This document shows positions 1 to 11,500 of a stretch of 64,000 bases of DNA, piece by piece; position 1 is the first letter of the stretch, and each line of letters starts with the position of its first letter. The position numbers and the translations under genes are program-made. The notes beneath the pieces were generated by a model. It ran no database searches, was not told the DNA's origin, and worked only from the letters and a program-made list of their open reading frames with translations. The stretch is from Petrosia ficiformis (taxonomy: Eukaryota; Porifera; Demospongiae; Haplosclerida; Petrosiidae), in the NCBI GenBank assembly GCA_947044365.1, contig OX345636.1, forward strand, positions 18,268,548 to 18,332,547. Direction: 5' to 3'.

Positions 1-1679
1 CTTCTTTGTAGGACCAACAAATTAAATAGTGTCAGCAATCCAGAATTGCATAAACACAGTGCTTGAAAAAGTTTTTGAAAGTGTCCACCAGAAATATCTG
101 GACAAAACAATAATTGCCCATCAAGTTGTGAATTTTGTTCGTAAAAAAGCAAGTCTCAGGAACCTGTACTGTACTCATTTAAGCTACTAGGCCATGACTC
201 CTCTTGACTAATAATTTACCTTGCTGTGAGGTTACTTTGCTTGCATTATTCTTATAACTAATCAGATAATTTGTCCAGTCAAATGCAATTTTGTCCGGAC
301 AAAGAGGAGAAATGTCCAGAAAATGGCCTATTGCTGGATGTTATTTTGAGCACTGTAAACACATAATTATGTAACAATATATAATAATACAGATGTAACA
401 TGCATGTACATACATAATTAAGCTATGTATCCTCAGAACGAACTGAATTCGTCTGACCTGTTTGAAACATGAAGTATAGTTATTCGTCAATCAAGATGAC
501 TTCAATATTGTATACCCTCACATGAACAGTTCTATCATTACTTATCATGTCATATTTTTTGGAGCTGGTTTATCAATTATAATATATATAATATAATATT
601 CACTTTCAACTTTAACTACATAATTATACTCTTTTGTTACTATTATTTTATTGGTTGTCAGTAAATGATAACTATTATTATTAAATTGTTATTGTAATTA
701 TAGGTTTTGTTGATATAATTATATTTGGTATATCGCATGCATGTATTACTTATTCAGTTTGAAGCTAGGTGTGGGGTCTATGTAGCTCCACTCATCATGT
801 AGAGTCAGTATATTTGGTTGTATAAGTAAATAAAATTAATCTCTACTCAATTGAAACAGCGCTAGCTACATTATTATAGTAGTAGCTACAAGATGATGGT
901 CATTTCATTCACAAAAACATGGTGTTGTTCTACTACAAATCGTATAAATATATAATCATGTGTGATATTATGTGTATTGTCAAGATAAAGATCCGTCTAA
1001 CCTGTTTGAAACATCAAGTGTTTTTTATTTGTCAATCAAGATAGATAGACATGTAACTTGAATATGGCATATCCTCACAAAAAGTCACTAAATTGTTCTA
1101 TCCAGCTTGGTGTCAAATATATTGATATTTAGTATACTTTTTTTTTGTATTTGAGGATTTTAATTAAAAATCAAAAGTATTTTGTATTTCAAATACTTTT
1201 AAAAAGTATTTTCAAACCACCAAATAAAATACTCTTTTGTCAATTACATTTTTAATTATTAGTTCATGGCTAATGATGGCATAGATTAGCCAGGCATACA
1301 AATCAGTTTTTAAAACTAAAAAGTATATAAATAAAGTATTATTATTGTATTTGAAAATCATTTGTACATGAAGTATTTGTATTTCTAATTGATAATAGTA
1401 GATCTAGTATAATTATAATCAAGAACCCATAAAACTTATAATTATCACAAACGTGTATAATTATTTTCACTTTCAATAGTAAATACGCATTCTACCTCTT
1501 CATCTTGGTGTTATATTATCTATAAGGCTATGTAAACCATGCAGTCCAGCAAAACAAGTATAATTTTAATTTAATTATTAAGGGAGATTTTCGACGCCAG
1601 GCCAATTGGGCGGACGTAATAATCAGCCCTGCAGCCTCAGGCGGATACGGAGATACCCGGAAGACATAACTCTCTTTGA
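1..1679. other. 5' intergenic region, no gene seen
   Basis: No coding sequence is supported. Two stretches, about 445-545 and 985-1090, share an imperfect direct repeat built around the words CTGTTTGAAACAT and GTCAATCAAGAT, which looks like an old local duplication. Around 1130-1400 there is low-complexity DNA rich in GTATTTG and its complement, probably a decayed MITE. A G+C-richer patch at about 1580-1670 directly precedes the first GTPase gene and may be its 5' UTR or promoter, but no TATA or initiator element stands out. Confidence 0.5.
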
Positions 1680-2465
1680 ATGGCATGTTGCACTAACTCC
1701 AGTGAAGTAAGAGTGGCTAAAATGTCACAATCAAAGTCTTCAGTAAACTCCGAATCATTTACTCTTGAACAAACAGTTTCGTCGAACCAGTCTCAAGCAC
1801 ACAGTACTGACAACAGCAGACGTATTTTAATACTTGGAAAAGTGGGTGTAGGCAAATCCACTCTTGTTAATCACATAGTAGGTAAAACAGTAACTCCAGT
1901 ACAAAATGCTATTGATAGTGTAACAAGACAGCCCAGAGGATTCAATACATTGAGGGAAGTTGGTAGCAATGGTTTGTTTCATGTATTTAAAGTTATTGAC
2001 ACTGTAGGTCAGTACGAACTCCAAACACAATTTAATTTACTTAGCGAATTACAGTCTCTCCAGAAGCATCTAAACCTAATTGTATTTGTGATTCAGAATG
2101 GACACATGACGAAAGAAGAGAAGTGTAAAATAGAGTCTGTTATAAGTCACGGTAATCAAAACATGTCTTTCATATCAGCTCTTGTAGTGACATATTGCGA
2201 ACATCTAGATGAAGTATCAAGGAAAGATGTTGTACACCAAATGAAGAATAATGAACACACTCGAGACATTGCAGCCTTCATGCAAAAAGGCATTTTTACA
2301 GTTGGGTTTCCAGACATGAGTGGAGTTAAAGATGGTTTGAAAGAAGTGTTTGAGGAAACAATAGCATCTGATGAGAAACGAATTCGAAAATTGATTCAAG
2401 ACTGTGGTACGTCTTATTGGACTGATGACATTTTTCATGACCAACCTCGCTGTTTTTTGTTGTAA
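1680..2465 (+). CDS. AIG1/GIMAP-like GTPase, 261 aa, CaaX terminus
   Basis: A single-exon gene for a P-loop GTPase of the AIG1/GIMAP class; in other animals these are membrane-associated GTPases linked to immunity and cell survival. Visible motifs are the P-loop GKVGVGKST at residues 53-61, a G2 threonine in DSVTR (79-83), G3 DTVGQ (107-111), and a late GFPD motif shared with the neighbouring gene. The G4 region reads VTYCEH rather than a canonical NKxD. The first 46 residues are polar and start MACC, with cysteines that could be acylated. The protein ends Cys-Phe-Leu-Leu, a good geranylgeranylation CaaX box. An in-frame TGA lies immediately before the ATG, so translation starts here or at Met15. 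The neighbour at 2646 is a divergent tandem paralogue. Family assignment is strong; the function is not established. Confidence 0.88.
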   Translation: MACCTNSSEVRVAKMSQSKSSVNSESFTLEQTVSSNQSQAHSTDNSRRILILGKVGVGKSTLVNHIVGKTVTPVQNAIDSVTRQPRGFNTLREVGSNGLFHVFKVIDTVGQYELQTQFNLLSELQSLQKHLNLIVFVIQNGHMTKEEKCKIESVISHGNQNMSFISALVVTYCEHLDEVSRKDVVHQMKNNEHTRDIAAFMQKGIFTVGFPDMSGVKDGLKEVFEETIASDEKRIRKLIQDCGTSYWTDDIFHDQPRCFLL

Positions 2466-2484
2466 CACTTTATGGTCTTTTTAT

Positions 2485-2516
<32 letters not shown>

Positions 2517-2645
2517 AATTGTATTTTGTTTGCAATAATTATACTAAATTTTGAAAGGTCACAAATGTTTCAACTTAGACTGGTATAGACATTTTGAGCG
2601 AAATCCGTCTTTCGTTGTGGGCGTAAAGGAGGCGAAACAGACTGA

Positions 2646-3353
2646 ATGGCAAGTAGTAGAGTAATAGAAAGGCGCAATATAATTGTGGTTGGGAAGACAG
2701 GGACAGGGAAATCTACAGTTGCTAACCATATTCTTGGCATCGACAAGTTCAAGGTATCAGATTCTTTGGATAGTACAACAGATAAAGTTAGTCACGGAGA
2801 GAGAGAGGAAGATGGAATTGAAGAGGGAAAGAAATACATCATAAAAGTGGTCGATACTGTAGGTCTTTTTGATACTGCAGCTTTAAAGAATAAGAAAGCT
2901 ATGAAAGAAATAAAGAAGTATATAAACGAGCAAGTACCGGATGGAATACATCTTGTTTTGTTTCTTTTCAAAAAAGGGAAGTTCACAAATGAAGAGAAAG
3001 GTACTTTTGATTTTGTTCTTGAACGATTTGGTGATGATATCAAAAACATATCAGCTTTACTAATAACTCACTGTGAAAATGACGATGCCAACAGTAGAGA
3101 ACAACTCAAACATGATTTCCAAACAAATTTAGCTACAAAAGGTATAGCAAATTTCATGGGCAAAGGCATCCACACTGTAGGATTTCCAGATCTTTCCAGA
3201 TGCAATCCAAGACTAAAGCCAATACATCAAGAAGGAATACGTGATGATGAGGCAGAGATGAAACAATTAATTTATAGATCAGGCGATTGTGATCGAGTTC
3301 TGACAAGACAGTTGCTTCAAGAAGCATGGTGGGAGAGATGTCACTTATTTTGA
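2646..3353 (+). CDS. AIG1/GIMAP-like GTPase, 235 aa, CaaX terminus
   Basis: Second single-exon AIG1-like GTPase, 180 bp downstream of and in the same direction as the first. The P-loop GKTGTGKST is at residues 17-24 with the preceding G16, and G3 DTVGLFD is at 70-76. The G4 region is ITHCEND, and GFPDLS lies near the C-terminus. It lacks the 46-residue N-terminal extension of its neighbour but keeps the same core and ends Cys-His-Leu-Phe, again a CaaX-like box with a C-terminal residue favoured by geranylgeranyltransferase I. An in-frame TGA directly precedes the ATG, fixing the 5' limit. The C-terminal region rich in Arg and Glu could be helical. The pair looks like an old tandem duplication, because sequence outside the GTPase core is poorly conserved. 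Confidence 0.9.
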   Translation: MASSRVIERRNIIVVGKTGTGKSTVANHILGIDKFKVSDSLDSTTDKVSHGEREEDGIEEGKKYIIKVVDTVGLFDTAALKNKKAMKEIKKYINEQVPDGIHLVLFLFKKGKFTNEEKGTFDFVLERFGDDIKNISALLITHCENDDANSREQLKHDFQTNLATKGIANFMGKGIHTVGFPDLSRCNPRLKPIHQEGIRDDEAEMKQLIYRSGDCDRVLTRQLLQEAWWERCHLF

Positions 3354-3436
3354 GATATTGATTATTATGATAAATATTTTGTCTTCTTGAAATTCATAAT
3401 AATTAGTTTTGAAATTTATAATCATACTGATACAAA

Positions 3437-3442
3437 AATAAA
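3437..3442 (+). promoter_or_regulatory. AATAAA polyadenylation signal candidate
   Basis: AATAAA lies 84 bases after the stop of the second AIG1-like gene, with further overlapping copies at 3495-3505. It is a plausible 3'-end signal for this gene; no cDNA evidence was available. Confidence 0.4.
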
Positions 3443-4576
3443 AGATTTCACAAAATTATTTTTTTGTGAGTACAATTAATAACTCCACTATCAAAATAAA
3501 ATAAACTTTAAAGAAACATTCCACTTGTAATTCTGAATTTCATGCCTTTTGCTTCGAGTTACTTTACGCTGCAAAATGAAAATCAAACAAATGAGACATA
3601 CATCTTTATTGTTTTTAATACATGCTAATTATATCTAATTGATAATTATACTTTCACTATTATTATTAGCTATAAAAACAAAGGTGCACATGGATTCAGC
3701 TAATATTTGTTCCACTTGAACACTTCGAACTATTCTCAACCAATCATATAAGGACAAACAATTTGGAAGAGAGTATACAAGAGGATAAAATGACATGTTG
3801 AAATCTGTAACTAATCCCCCAGAACCAGATAGGCCAAGAGGAGGGATTTAAGTCAAGAAATTTAGAAAAACCTATGATAATTATATACTTGTATTTACCG
3901 GGATGCAAGGTTATAGAAACCGAGAGGATAGGATGTATGATACAGAATTGAGATCACTTTTAAAAACAGGAAAAATAATTATAATTCACTAATACCAGCA
4001 ATTGCAAGTTGAGAATATCGATACCATCACACAATTAGAATGGAAGATGAATATAAACGAACACTAGTAATACACATTCATGTAGATGAGGTCCAAGAAT
4101 GGAGACTTTAGGAATACCAGATAAGGCTGAAGGGGGATCCATTAAGGTTACTTGTTGAAAATGGAATGACAAATATGGATGAAGCCATAAGCAAATAAAG
4201 AGAGGATAATTGTGATTGGAAGGAAGGTGGATTAATGCATGGAGCATAAGGCACTGAGTTGGATACTTTCTGGAGATTGAGAAAGCATGCACAAATTGCT
4301 GTTGTTTGAAGACATAAACAGAGTTGATGTGATCAAGCAATTAGGATGTGGAAAACCAAATTGAAAGAGGGAGGATAAGATTGTGGGTATATAATATAAA
4401 ATAAAGAGTGCACATGTTTTTTCAACACATTTGCTAGGAAGTATAATTATAATGAAATAGGATGGTGGAATAGAAGAATTATAATATCATGCACTTTATA
4501 ACAGGCAGTAGTAAAAACTTGATCATTAGGAGTGATAGAAGGAACAGATGAAGAATAGATAAAACTAAGACCTCAA
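3443..4576. other. Intergenic, no gene seen
   Basis: No supported coding sequence. Short open frames are present on both strands but have no recognisable domains or splice context. The DNA is AT-rich with no long repeat noted. Confidence 0.4.
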
Positions 4577-4887
4577 CACTGCAAAAATAGAATTGTTAAA
4601 ATAACAAATATTGGTGGGTGCAGTTGCAAATATTGAACAATTATAATTAAACCAATTGTAATTAATTATCATGCCTAATATCTCATATTAGATGCACAAA
4701 GAAGGTTTGGAAACCTACAATGACTCAATTAAAATACTTATTCTACTTCTTTGTACATCTACTAGACAGCATAAGGATATTGAATTTATAAATACATGTA
4801 CATCCATAACAGCCTACAACCATAATTTCCATTATTCCTTGCAACTGCATGTACTAATTGTTATTTTATCAATTTTATTTTGCAGTG
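4577..4887. mobile_element. MITE with CACTGCAAAA terminal inverted repeats
   Basis: The left end reads CACTGCAAAAATAGAATTG and the right end is its imperfect inverted complement, ending TTTTGCAGTG. A longer subterminal match (GCAGTTGCAA) continues inside. There is no coding capacity. A second member of the same family starts 65 bp further on. Confidence 0.6.
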
Positions 4888-4952
4888 AAAGATTGAAATT
4901 GTTGTCTTTTGATCTAATGTGAAAGGTATATGATTATGAAGAAAGCATGTAT

Positions 4953-5345
4953 CACTGCATGCAAAAACAAAATTGTTAAAATAATTCTGGTAATTACATT
5001 TAAAGTTAAGTAGTTAATGACATACCATTTACTATTTCGTCCCATTTTGTTATCCTACATATGATATATGCAAAGTTTCATGTCGCTTATAAAACTTCAA
5101 AGTAACTGTATCTGGTCATCAACATGTTAACATTTCTTAAACACTTGTAAACTACATGAATACGTTACACCAAGAAACAATACAAAAGTACAAAGGCATG
5201 TAACCTCAAATAAATTGATTATAGTTGATAAAATATTTGTTATGGCATGTAGGCACAATCTGCAACATTAAATATTAAAATTTACACTATTCCTGACAAC
5301 TGTAATTACCAAGTTATTAATTTTAATAATTTTGATTTTGCAGTG
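4953..5345. mobile_element. Second CACTGCA-family MITE
   Basis: The left end CACTGCATGCAAAAACAAAA is inverted at the right end (ATTTTGATTTTGCAGTG). Both arms also share TAATTAC and AAAAT words. Same family and similar size as the element at 4577-4887. Confidence 0.55.
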
Positions 5346-5537
5346 CATTTTAAATAATTATTATAATTATATCTGCCTGATTAAGAGTAGAGCCTTTTGG
5401 CTAGGAAAGATTAACAAGATATAGAGAAAAAAAGTATCTCTATGATTGCTTGGTGTCCAGCATTCAGTAATCTCAGCTGACTTTATCAAGCCTGAAACAC
5501 AACAGTTATTATTTTGATTAACTACTCTCCTTACCTT

Positions 5538-5669
5538 TAGGAATTTATTTCAGGTAGAATAGATTGCTATTAGGAATATATTTCAGGTAGAATAGATTGC
5601 TATTGGGAATATATTTCAGGTAGAATAGATTGCTATTAGGAATATATTTCAGGTAGAATAGATTGCTAT
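5538..5669. repeat. 33-bp tandem repeat, four copies
   Basis: Four head-to-tail copies of a 33-bp unit beginning TAGGAATATATTTCAGGTAG start at 5538, 5571, 5604 and 5637. The unit itself occurs once in other members of the M1 repeat family (for example near 15555 and 28390), so this is local expansion inside an M1 copy spanning roughly 5420-5690. Confidence 0.85.
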
Positions 5670-5689
5670 TAGTTCCAGTTTCTACGTAG

Positions 5690-5965
5690 AGTTAATGGTT
5701 CTACCTCTAGTAGATCTCATGTTTCTTCTGGTGTCCGCCCAAGGTTCAAGTCTTGGCCCACTCCTGTTATTATTTACATTAACAATCTACTATTCTCCCT
5801 CTTTCTTCCTCATCTAAATTGATACTCTATGCTGACAATATCCTTTATCTTTTGTTATTTCCTCTCCACCATCAATGTCTGCTGTACAGTCTGATCTCTT
5901 CCTGGTTTAGCTCCCGCTTTCTCTCGATTAACTTAAAGTATATGATTGTTACTCGTACATCTGCT
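5690..5965 (+). pseudogene. Decayed LINE reverse transcriptase fragment
   Basis: Short in-frame pieces match the central motifs of non-LTR reverse transcriptases. One frame gives AQGSSLGPLLLLF, corresponding to the (P)QGSxLGPLLF motif. A second frame gives INNLL, from the YINDL segment. A third gives LYADNI, the catalytic YADD box with the last Asp changed to Asn, followed by a segment resembling the LQSDLxxISxWFxxxxLxLN region. Several frameshifts and a changed active site mean it is dead. The clade (CR1/L2/Jockey-like) cannot be fixed from this piece. Confidence 0.6.
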
Positions 5966-7249
5966 GGATCAATTGGAATATACGGCACAGAAAGTAGGCA
6001 TGGCAATAGTTTAATTTGACATCGACACAGATTAAAACCCTAACGATAAGAGACCCTAGGATCGAGGGGTGTGTCCTATGAATTTTAATGAGGTGCCATG
6101 TATTCTCTTTGTTCAACACTACACCATCTGGTGATGCGGCTAAAACACCATGTTGGGAAATATGTATACCAGATTGGTTTACTAAGTATTGATGATCTAA
6201 ATTTTCTTTATATTTTTCAAATGCTGTTGATTCATGCAATCTTCCCCAAAGAATGGCACTATTACTTAACATCTTTGTGAGGTGTTGTACAGAACTGACT
6301 GTAACTTACTGGATGTTATCCTACCTTTGCACAACATACCAAAAACTGACGATGTTATACAACAGTAACGCTCTTCGTGCCACCTAGCACATAGAGTTTG
6401 CTTCCGTGTTGCCATTTCTATTTGTTTAATGTCTGCTTTTGAAAGAGTGATCCTCTGAAGAAAATCCTTTCCATTTGCTGAAAGCTCAGACAAAGATATT
6501 GGTTGTTCTTTTTTTTGAATTGCTGCCTGGACTCTAGCTTGTGATGATCTTGGTGTTGGAGGTAATGTGTCTATATTTTTCACTAGGTGGGTATTTTCTG
6601 GTAAAACATCTAAAAATGCTATTGGTGTTTGAAGAAGTTCCAGCTCAGATCTAAATTTTTGAACCTCATCTTCTGTAGTTTTGCGTAGTAAATTTGGCCT
6701 TGGGTCATAATTGGTGGAAATTACTTTCTTTATCTTTCCATATTCTGCTTTTATGAATTTTATGTTCTCGATTGAACAGGGTTCCTTTGTAGTTCTCTTA
6801 CGTGGTTGATGCCATTGCTGAATTGAAGATGTAGATGTTGTTTGCTCTCTTATGTTGTGTGTGCGACAAAATTCTTCAAAAAAATAGCAGAAAGCTCCTA
6901 GGTGCTTACAGCAACATGTGGGGCCACGACCAGCAGGACAACCACATTTTGCAAAAACAATGTCATTGCTAGATCTATCCAAAGCAACTCTCACTCCATA
7001 TGTAGTAGTCTTCTTCATTTCTGGAAAACATTTGCATTCCAATAGAATATTATTATCTATTTCTTTATGAAGAACGGATTGTACATGACCAGCCTTAAAT
7101 AATGGAAATGCTTTACTGTTGATGTCTTTGAAGTCACTGTTTGGAATTCCGTCTGATGCTTGCCGATGAATGAAATATATATATACTCCATCATGTTGTC
7201 CATGGTGAAATTGAATGATGATGGCGCTGAGGTTACAAGAGATGACCAC
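5949..7249 (-). pseudogene. SWIM zinc finger + YqaJ-like nuclease gene, broken
   Basis: Two minus-strand open frames, 7249-6266 and 6272-5949, together make one protein. The first has a SWIM-type zinc finger (CGC, then C-K-H, at roughly residues 101-116) and reaches the start of a YqaJ/PD-(D/E)xK recombinase fold (RWHEERYCCITSSVFG). The second continues with WGRLHE and AASPDG, both YqaJ signatures. A one-base shift at about 6266-6272 separates them. After SPDG the family's catalytic Glu-x-Lys is expected, but the sequence reads LIKIHRTHP, so both acidic and lysine positions appear replaced. The N-terminal part may hold another frameshift near 7190, where a parallel frame starting at 7293 reads on. 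SWIM-YqaJ proteins are abundant in invertebrate genomes and usually transposon-associated. Calling it a pseudogene is inference from the two lesions. Confidence 0.7.
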
Positions 7250-7924
7250 TGAGACTTACTACTATTCCATTTTTCATCCAGTAATACAGTCATGGTTGTA
7301 ATAATAAATATAACAATTGAATACTATATGCTGCAGTGTATTATTACGTATAGCAGCCCCACCCTGAGGCAGTGACTGAGTCCCACCTGAAAATGAGCTT
7401 GTAAAATGTCTCCCGTACCTGCAGGAGCTACCTGGCCTCGACTGTGAAGTGTAGATGGATGGTTGACACTGGAAATGTGGTGAGTTAAAAGATGAGACTC
7501 GAGGGGCAAACGCTGAAGCAATTAGAACACAAATTTGTAACTTCTGTAATTCTTTAGGACACTGTATTTCAATTATATTCGTCTTTCAAATCAACAGACA
7601 CAAAATTAAAAGAATATTATAACAAAGATATAAGCATATAAAACTATAAAATAAACTAAAAAGGTTGCTAAGTCAGTTTAGGACGCGTTGACACTTGACA
7701 ACGAGAAATCCACCTGCATATCTGTATTAAAAAATCCGCCATTTTACCACCAACGTTGATGGGCGTTTATTAGAATCATTTCATTGCATAAGGTCTATTA
7801 CGTGGGTGTAACAGTTACATACCCTTTATATAGGGAGTGACTACTAAAAATGGTTGACAAAATGTTAGTTTAATTTGAGAAAACATTGTACAAAAATATT
7901 ACTTTTCTTCTACTTCTTTTACAG
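7250..7924. other. Region upstream of GT64 gene A
   Basis: No complete gene seen. GT64 gene A must have a further 5' exon here or upstream, because exon 1 as seen begins one base into a split codon after a TTTTACAG acceptor. I could not find that exon. A G+C-richer stretch at about 7680-7760 could be the promoter. Confidence 0.35.
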
Positions 7925-8511
7925 ATGGTGTTTAGGCTCAAACCAACAGACATTTTGTGTTCTTATACTAGTTATGATCTGTTTCACAGTGATAGAATAC
8001 AACTTCCAGATAGTCTCTAATGGAATTACAGTGTATCACAGTTGTCAAAATGAAGAACACATTCAGCGATGTGATTGTACTCCGAATACCAGTACTGCTA
8101 CTATATCTTCTGTTGTTTCAATTAATATATCTGCTCCAGATATAACTAATACATCTACTGCTATTAGAACTAATAAATCTGCTGTCAACTCCTCTAATGA
8201 AGCCGTAATTCTGAAAACTGAAAAAGACTTAAGAAACTACTTTGTTCAAACTCCATATATATTTGATAAGTTTACTATAGTGACTCCTACATATAAACGT
8301 ACAGATAATCTATATCGTCTTTTTGACACCTATTGCCCGATAACTGATGTTATACATAAAATATTAATTCTGTGGAATAATGTTGGTGAGTCTATACCAG
8401 AGAAAGTCATTGAATATGCAAAGAAATGTACTATTCCTGTTATATTCAAGATTATGGAGAGGAATAACTTGACGAGTCGTTTCATTCCTTTTCCTGATAT
8501 TGAGACAGCAG
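7925..8511 (+). CDS. GT64 gene A exon 1: anchor, stem, start of catalytic domain
   Basis: Acceptor TTTTACAG precedes it and donor GTATGT follows. The reading frame is set by homology to copy B; the ATG at the exon edge is in a different frame that soon stops, so it is not the start. It ends within the Gly codon of ETAG. Confidence 0.85.
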
Positions 8512-11500
8512 GTATGTATATTTATAGGTATGGTCAGGAGCCCATAATGACGTTAACCAGAAAGTGTAAGAGTAGGAGCGATAAACGACCACACATTTAA
8601 ATGTAAGTCAATTGGTCAAACTATTTGTCTGACCATCTGTTACTATTTTTAGAACCCACGTATATACGCCGCACCTTCATTAAATATGGCTTTTAGGAAA
8701 TGAACAGCTACTATGTACTACATTGACTAAATTTCCTGTATAACAGAGAAAAGAATTGAGCGATATTCTGGCTCGTGTAGACTGTGAAGATGTTCCTAGT
8801 GAAGCCATTGACAAAGTAGTAGGCAGCCTTCACTGCAATCATTTCAATGACAGAAGACAATGATGTCAAACACTCTTGAATAGAACTAAACAGTTATTTC
8901 TTGGCTTCCCCAAAGCATGCTCTCACTTTCCTGATAGTAGGTGACTCCATTTCTGCCTGCAGACGTGTTCGTTTCATAGCTAACCTTGGAGATTGTCGAG
9001 GTGTAGAAGCCATATTTGACGAAAGTGTATACACGTGAGTTCTAAAAATAGTAACAGACGGTTAGACAGATATTCTGACCAATTTAATTAAATGCGTGAT
9101 CGTTTACCCCTCCTACTTTTATGTTTTCTTGTCTACGTTATCATGGGCTCTTAATATGGTTTTAGAGAATGTAGTATCAATTGTTAAATGCTCTTTGTTT
9201 CAAACTTCTGGAGAGAACACTGATATAATTGGTTTAGGGTTATAGTCCAGTACAATATGGTAAAATATTTCTTAGTGTGGGATTTGAATGTCGAATTGAA
9301 AATGTATGGGATTTGTTGTTTCTATGGTAGACATTGTTTGATAAATATATATATATATACATGAATTCAACCCCGTGGAAAGCAATTAAAGAGATGGCCC
9401 TGTGGGCCATGGAAAGGTACAACTGCCCCCTTTATGTATGTGATGAAAATAATAACAATGATAATGTACATGTATGATGGGCACTTTTGTGTAAATCTAA
9501 AACCTCTGGAATTTTCAACTTTTTGTGTGAATTGGGATGGAATTATGAACTGGCAACTGATGCTATTAAATGAATGAGAATTGAATGTTGCCTTGGAATG
9601 GTACAATTCCAAAGCAATTCCATTTTTGAAAAGGATCATACATGTACATATATTGTATACAATAAAGATTTAACAGTGCTGACTCTTTATGTCTAAACAT
9701 TTAATGTTATTACTTATTTGGTTTTATTATGTATGGTCCTTGAATGTTAAATTGTATTTGGGCTGAAATTCATATTTTTATGGCCTGTAAGGCCATCCCT
9801 ATGATTGCTTTCTGTACTAGTCTCAACTCCAGAGCTTCTCCATTATTAGAGTACGAGACGAAGGGGTGGGAGAAGGTCTGGTCAACTGCCCATCTCCCAC
9901 TCCCTCATCCTAAGAAGGTCTGGACTCAAGATTAGGATTGTACTGTAGAGCTCGATTGTGTGTTCTATAACATACCACACCCATTAATTAACCGAACCCC
10001 CCCCCCGAATGATGTAACTTCCTTAATGACGTATACAATGCATAGTTATGTAAGTGCCTAAGTGGCACAAGCAAATGTATATATATAGTTCAAACCCGTG
10101 AGAATAATCATCTTAATAATTGTACTTATAATTATATACTTGTATCAGCAAAAGTTCATATACATGTATGTGCCTACTGTTTTTATGGCCCGTAGGGCCA
10201 TCCCTATAATTGCTTTCCACGGGGTTTAATGTATATATATATATATATATATAATATTATATATATATATATATTCTTGTGTCACTTGCGCGACTATGCG
10301 TTGTATACGTAGTTAAGGAAGTTGCGTCATTCCCGGGGGCTCGGTCAATTAATGGGCGTGGCGCGTAAAAGAACGCGCGTTTGAGCTACAGGAAGATTCA
10401 GAAAAGATGTAAAACTGCTAATAACTGTTGTATATAGCAGAGAAACAGTATAGATATTATCCAAGAATCTTTAACAAGTAAGTATGATAAGTTGTTAAGT
10501 TTCAGACACGAGGAAGTCATCATTTAGAACCTTGAAGGAGTACCTCAGTCAGTTCATCAGACATCTGTGTATTTAGACTGCAATTAGGCTTACACTTACG
10601 TCTTCAGGCCCCAGGAGTACACAGAAAGGTAGAGACACTAGTGCCATCAGCAATGCTTAATACATAGTCATCACAAAGCAAATATAGGGCTATTTTTTTC
10701 TCTATATATCTTGTTACAAATAAAACGTAGCTCTATAGCAAAAGGAAAGTACTGTATACTCAAACTATCAAATGCAAACATAATTCATTATCTATCACTT
10801 TGTATAAGAGGATGGAGTATACAGAATTGCTCTTTGTAAATCACACAGGATATATTAGCAATATAATATTTGTCAGCACAGAGGAATATGCAATTTAATT
10901 AGCTATACTCACTTCTCCATTATTCAAATATATGAAATGTTGTCGAAAGTAATGTGATTTGATACCTTTCTCTGATACAGGAATTCTATCAGTTGATGAT
11001 GACCTCTTATTATCTAACAAATCTATCCATTTAGCATTCAATACCTGGAAGGTTAGAACAAAGAACTATATAAACAATACTCTTATACGCATACTTACAT
11101 TTGTAATTGTGATTGGCTCTGCATAAACCTATCATATGGATATGGATGATATGAACAACCTAGTGCTGTCATTATATAATATATCGATATATAAGCAACA
11201 ATGCGATATGATTTAACATATCGATCTAGTTATATGCATGCACAGTTGTAAAAAACAAAATGGTGTCGTATTTGAAAATTGTAGTTTTTCTTACATGTAT
11301 CTGGAAAGAAGATAATCTACGTTGATTTTCTACAAGCTTAAAGGTGTTCAACAAATCCTTACCTTTTCCTGTTTACTGTTTGGTTATTGTCTACAGGAAG
11401 CGACTAGATTTGGTTTTCAGTAAGATTCATTATTGCTCTTCCTAGATACCAAGCTTCACTAGTTCCTGTATGAACAGTGAGCATCTAAGTGTTTGTTCAA

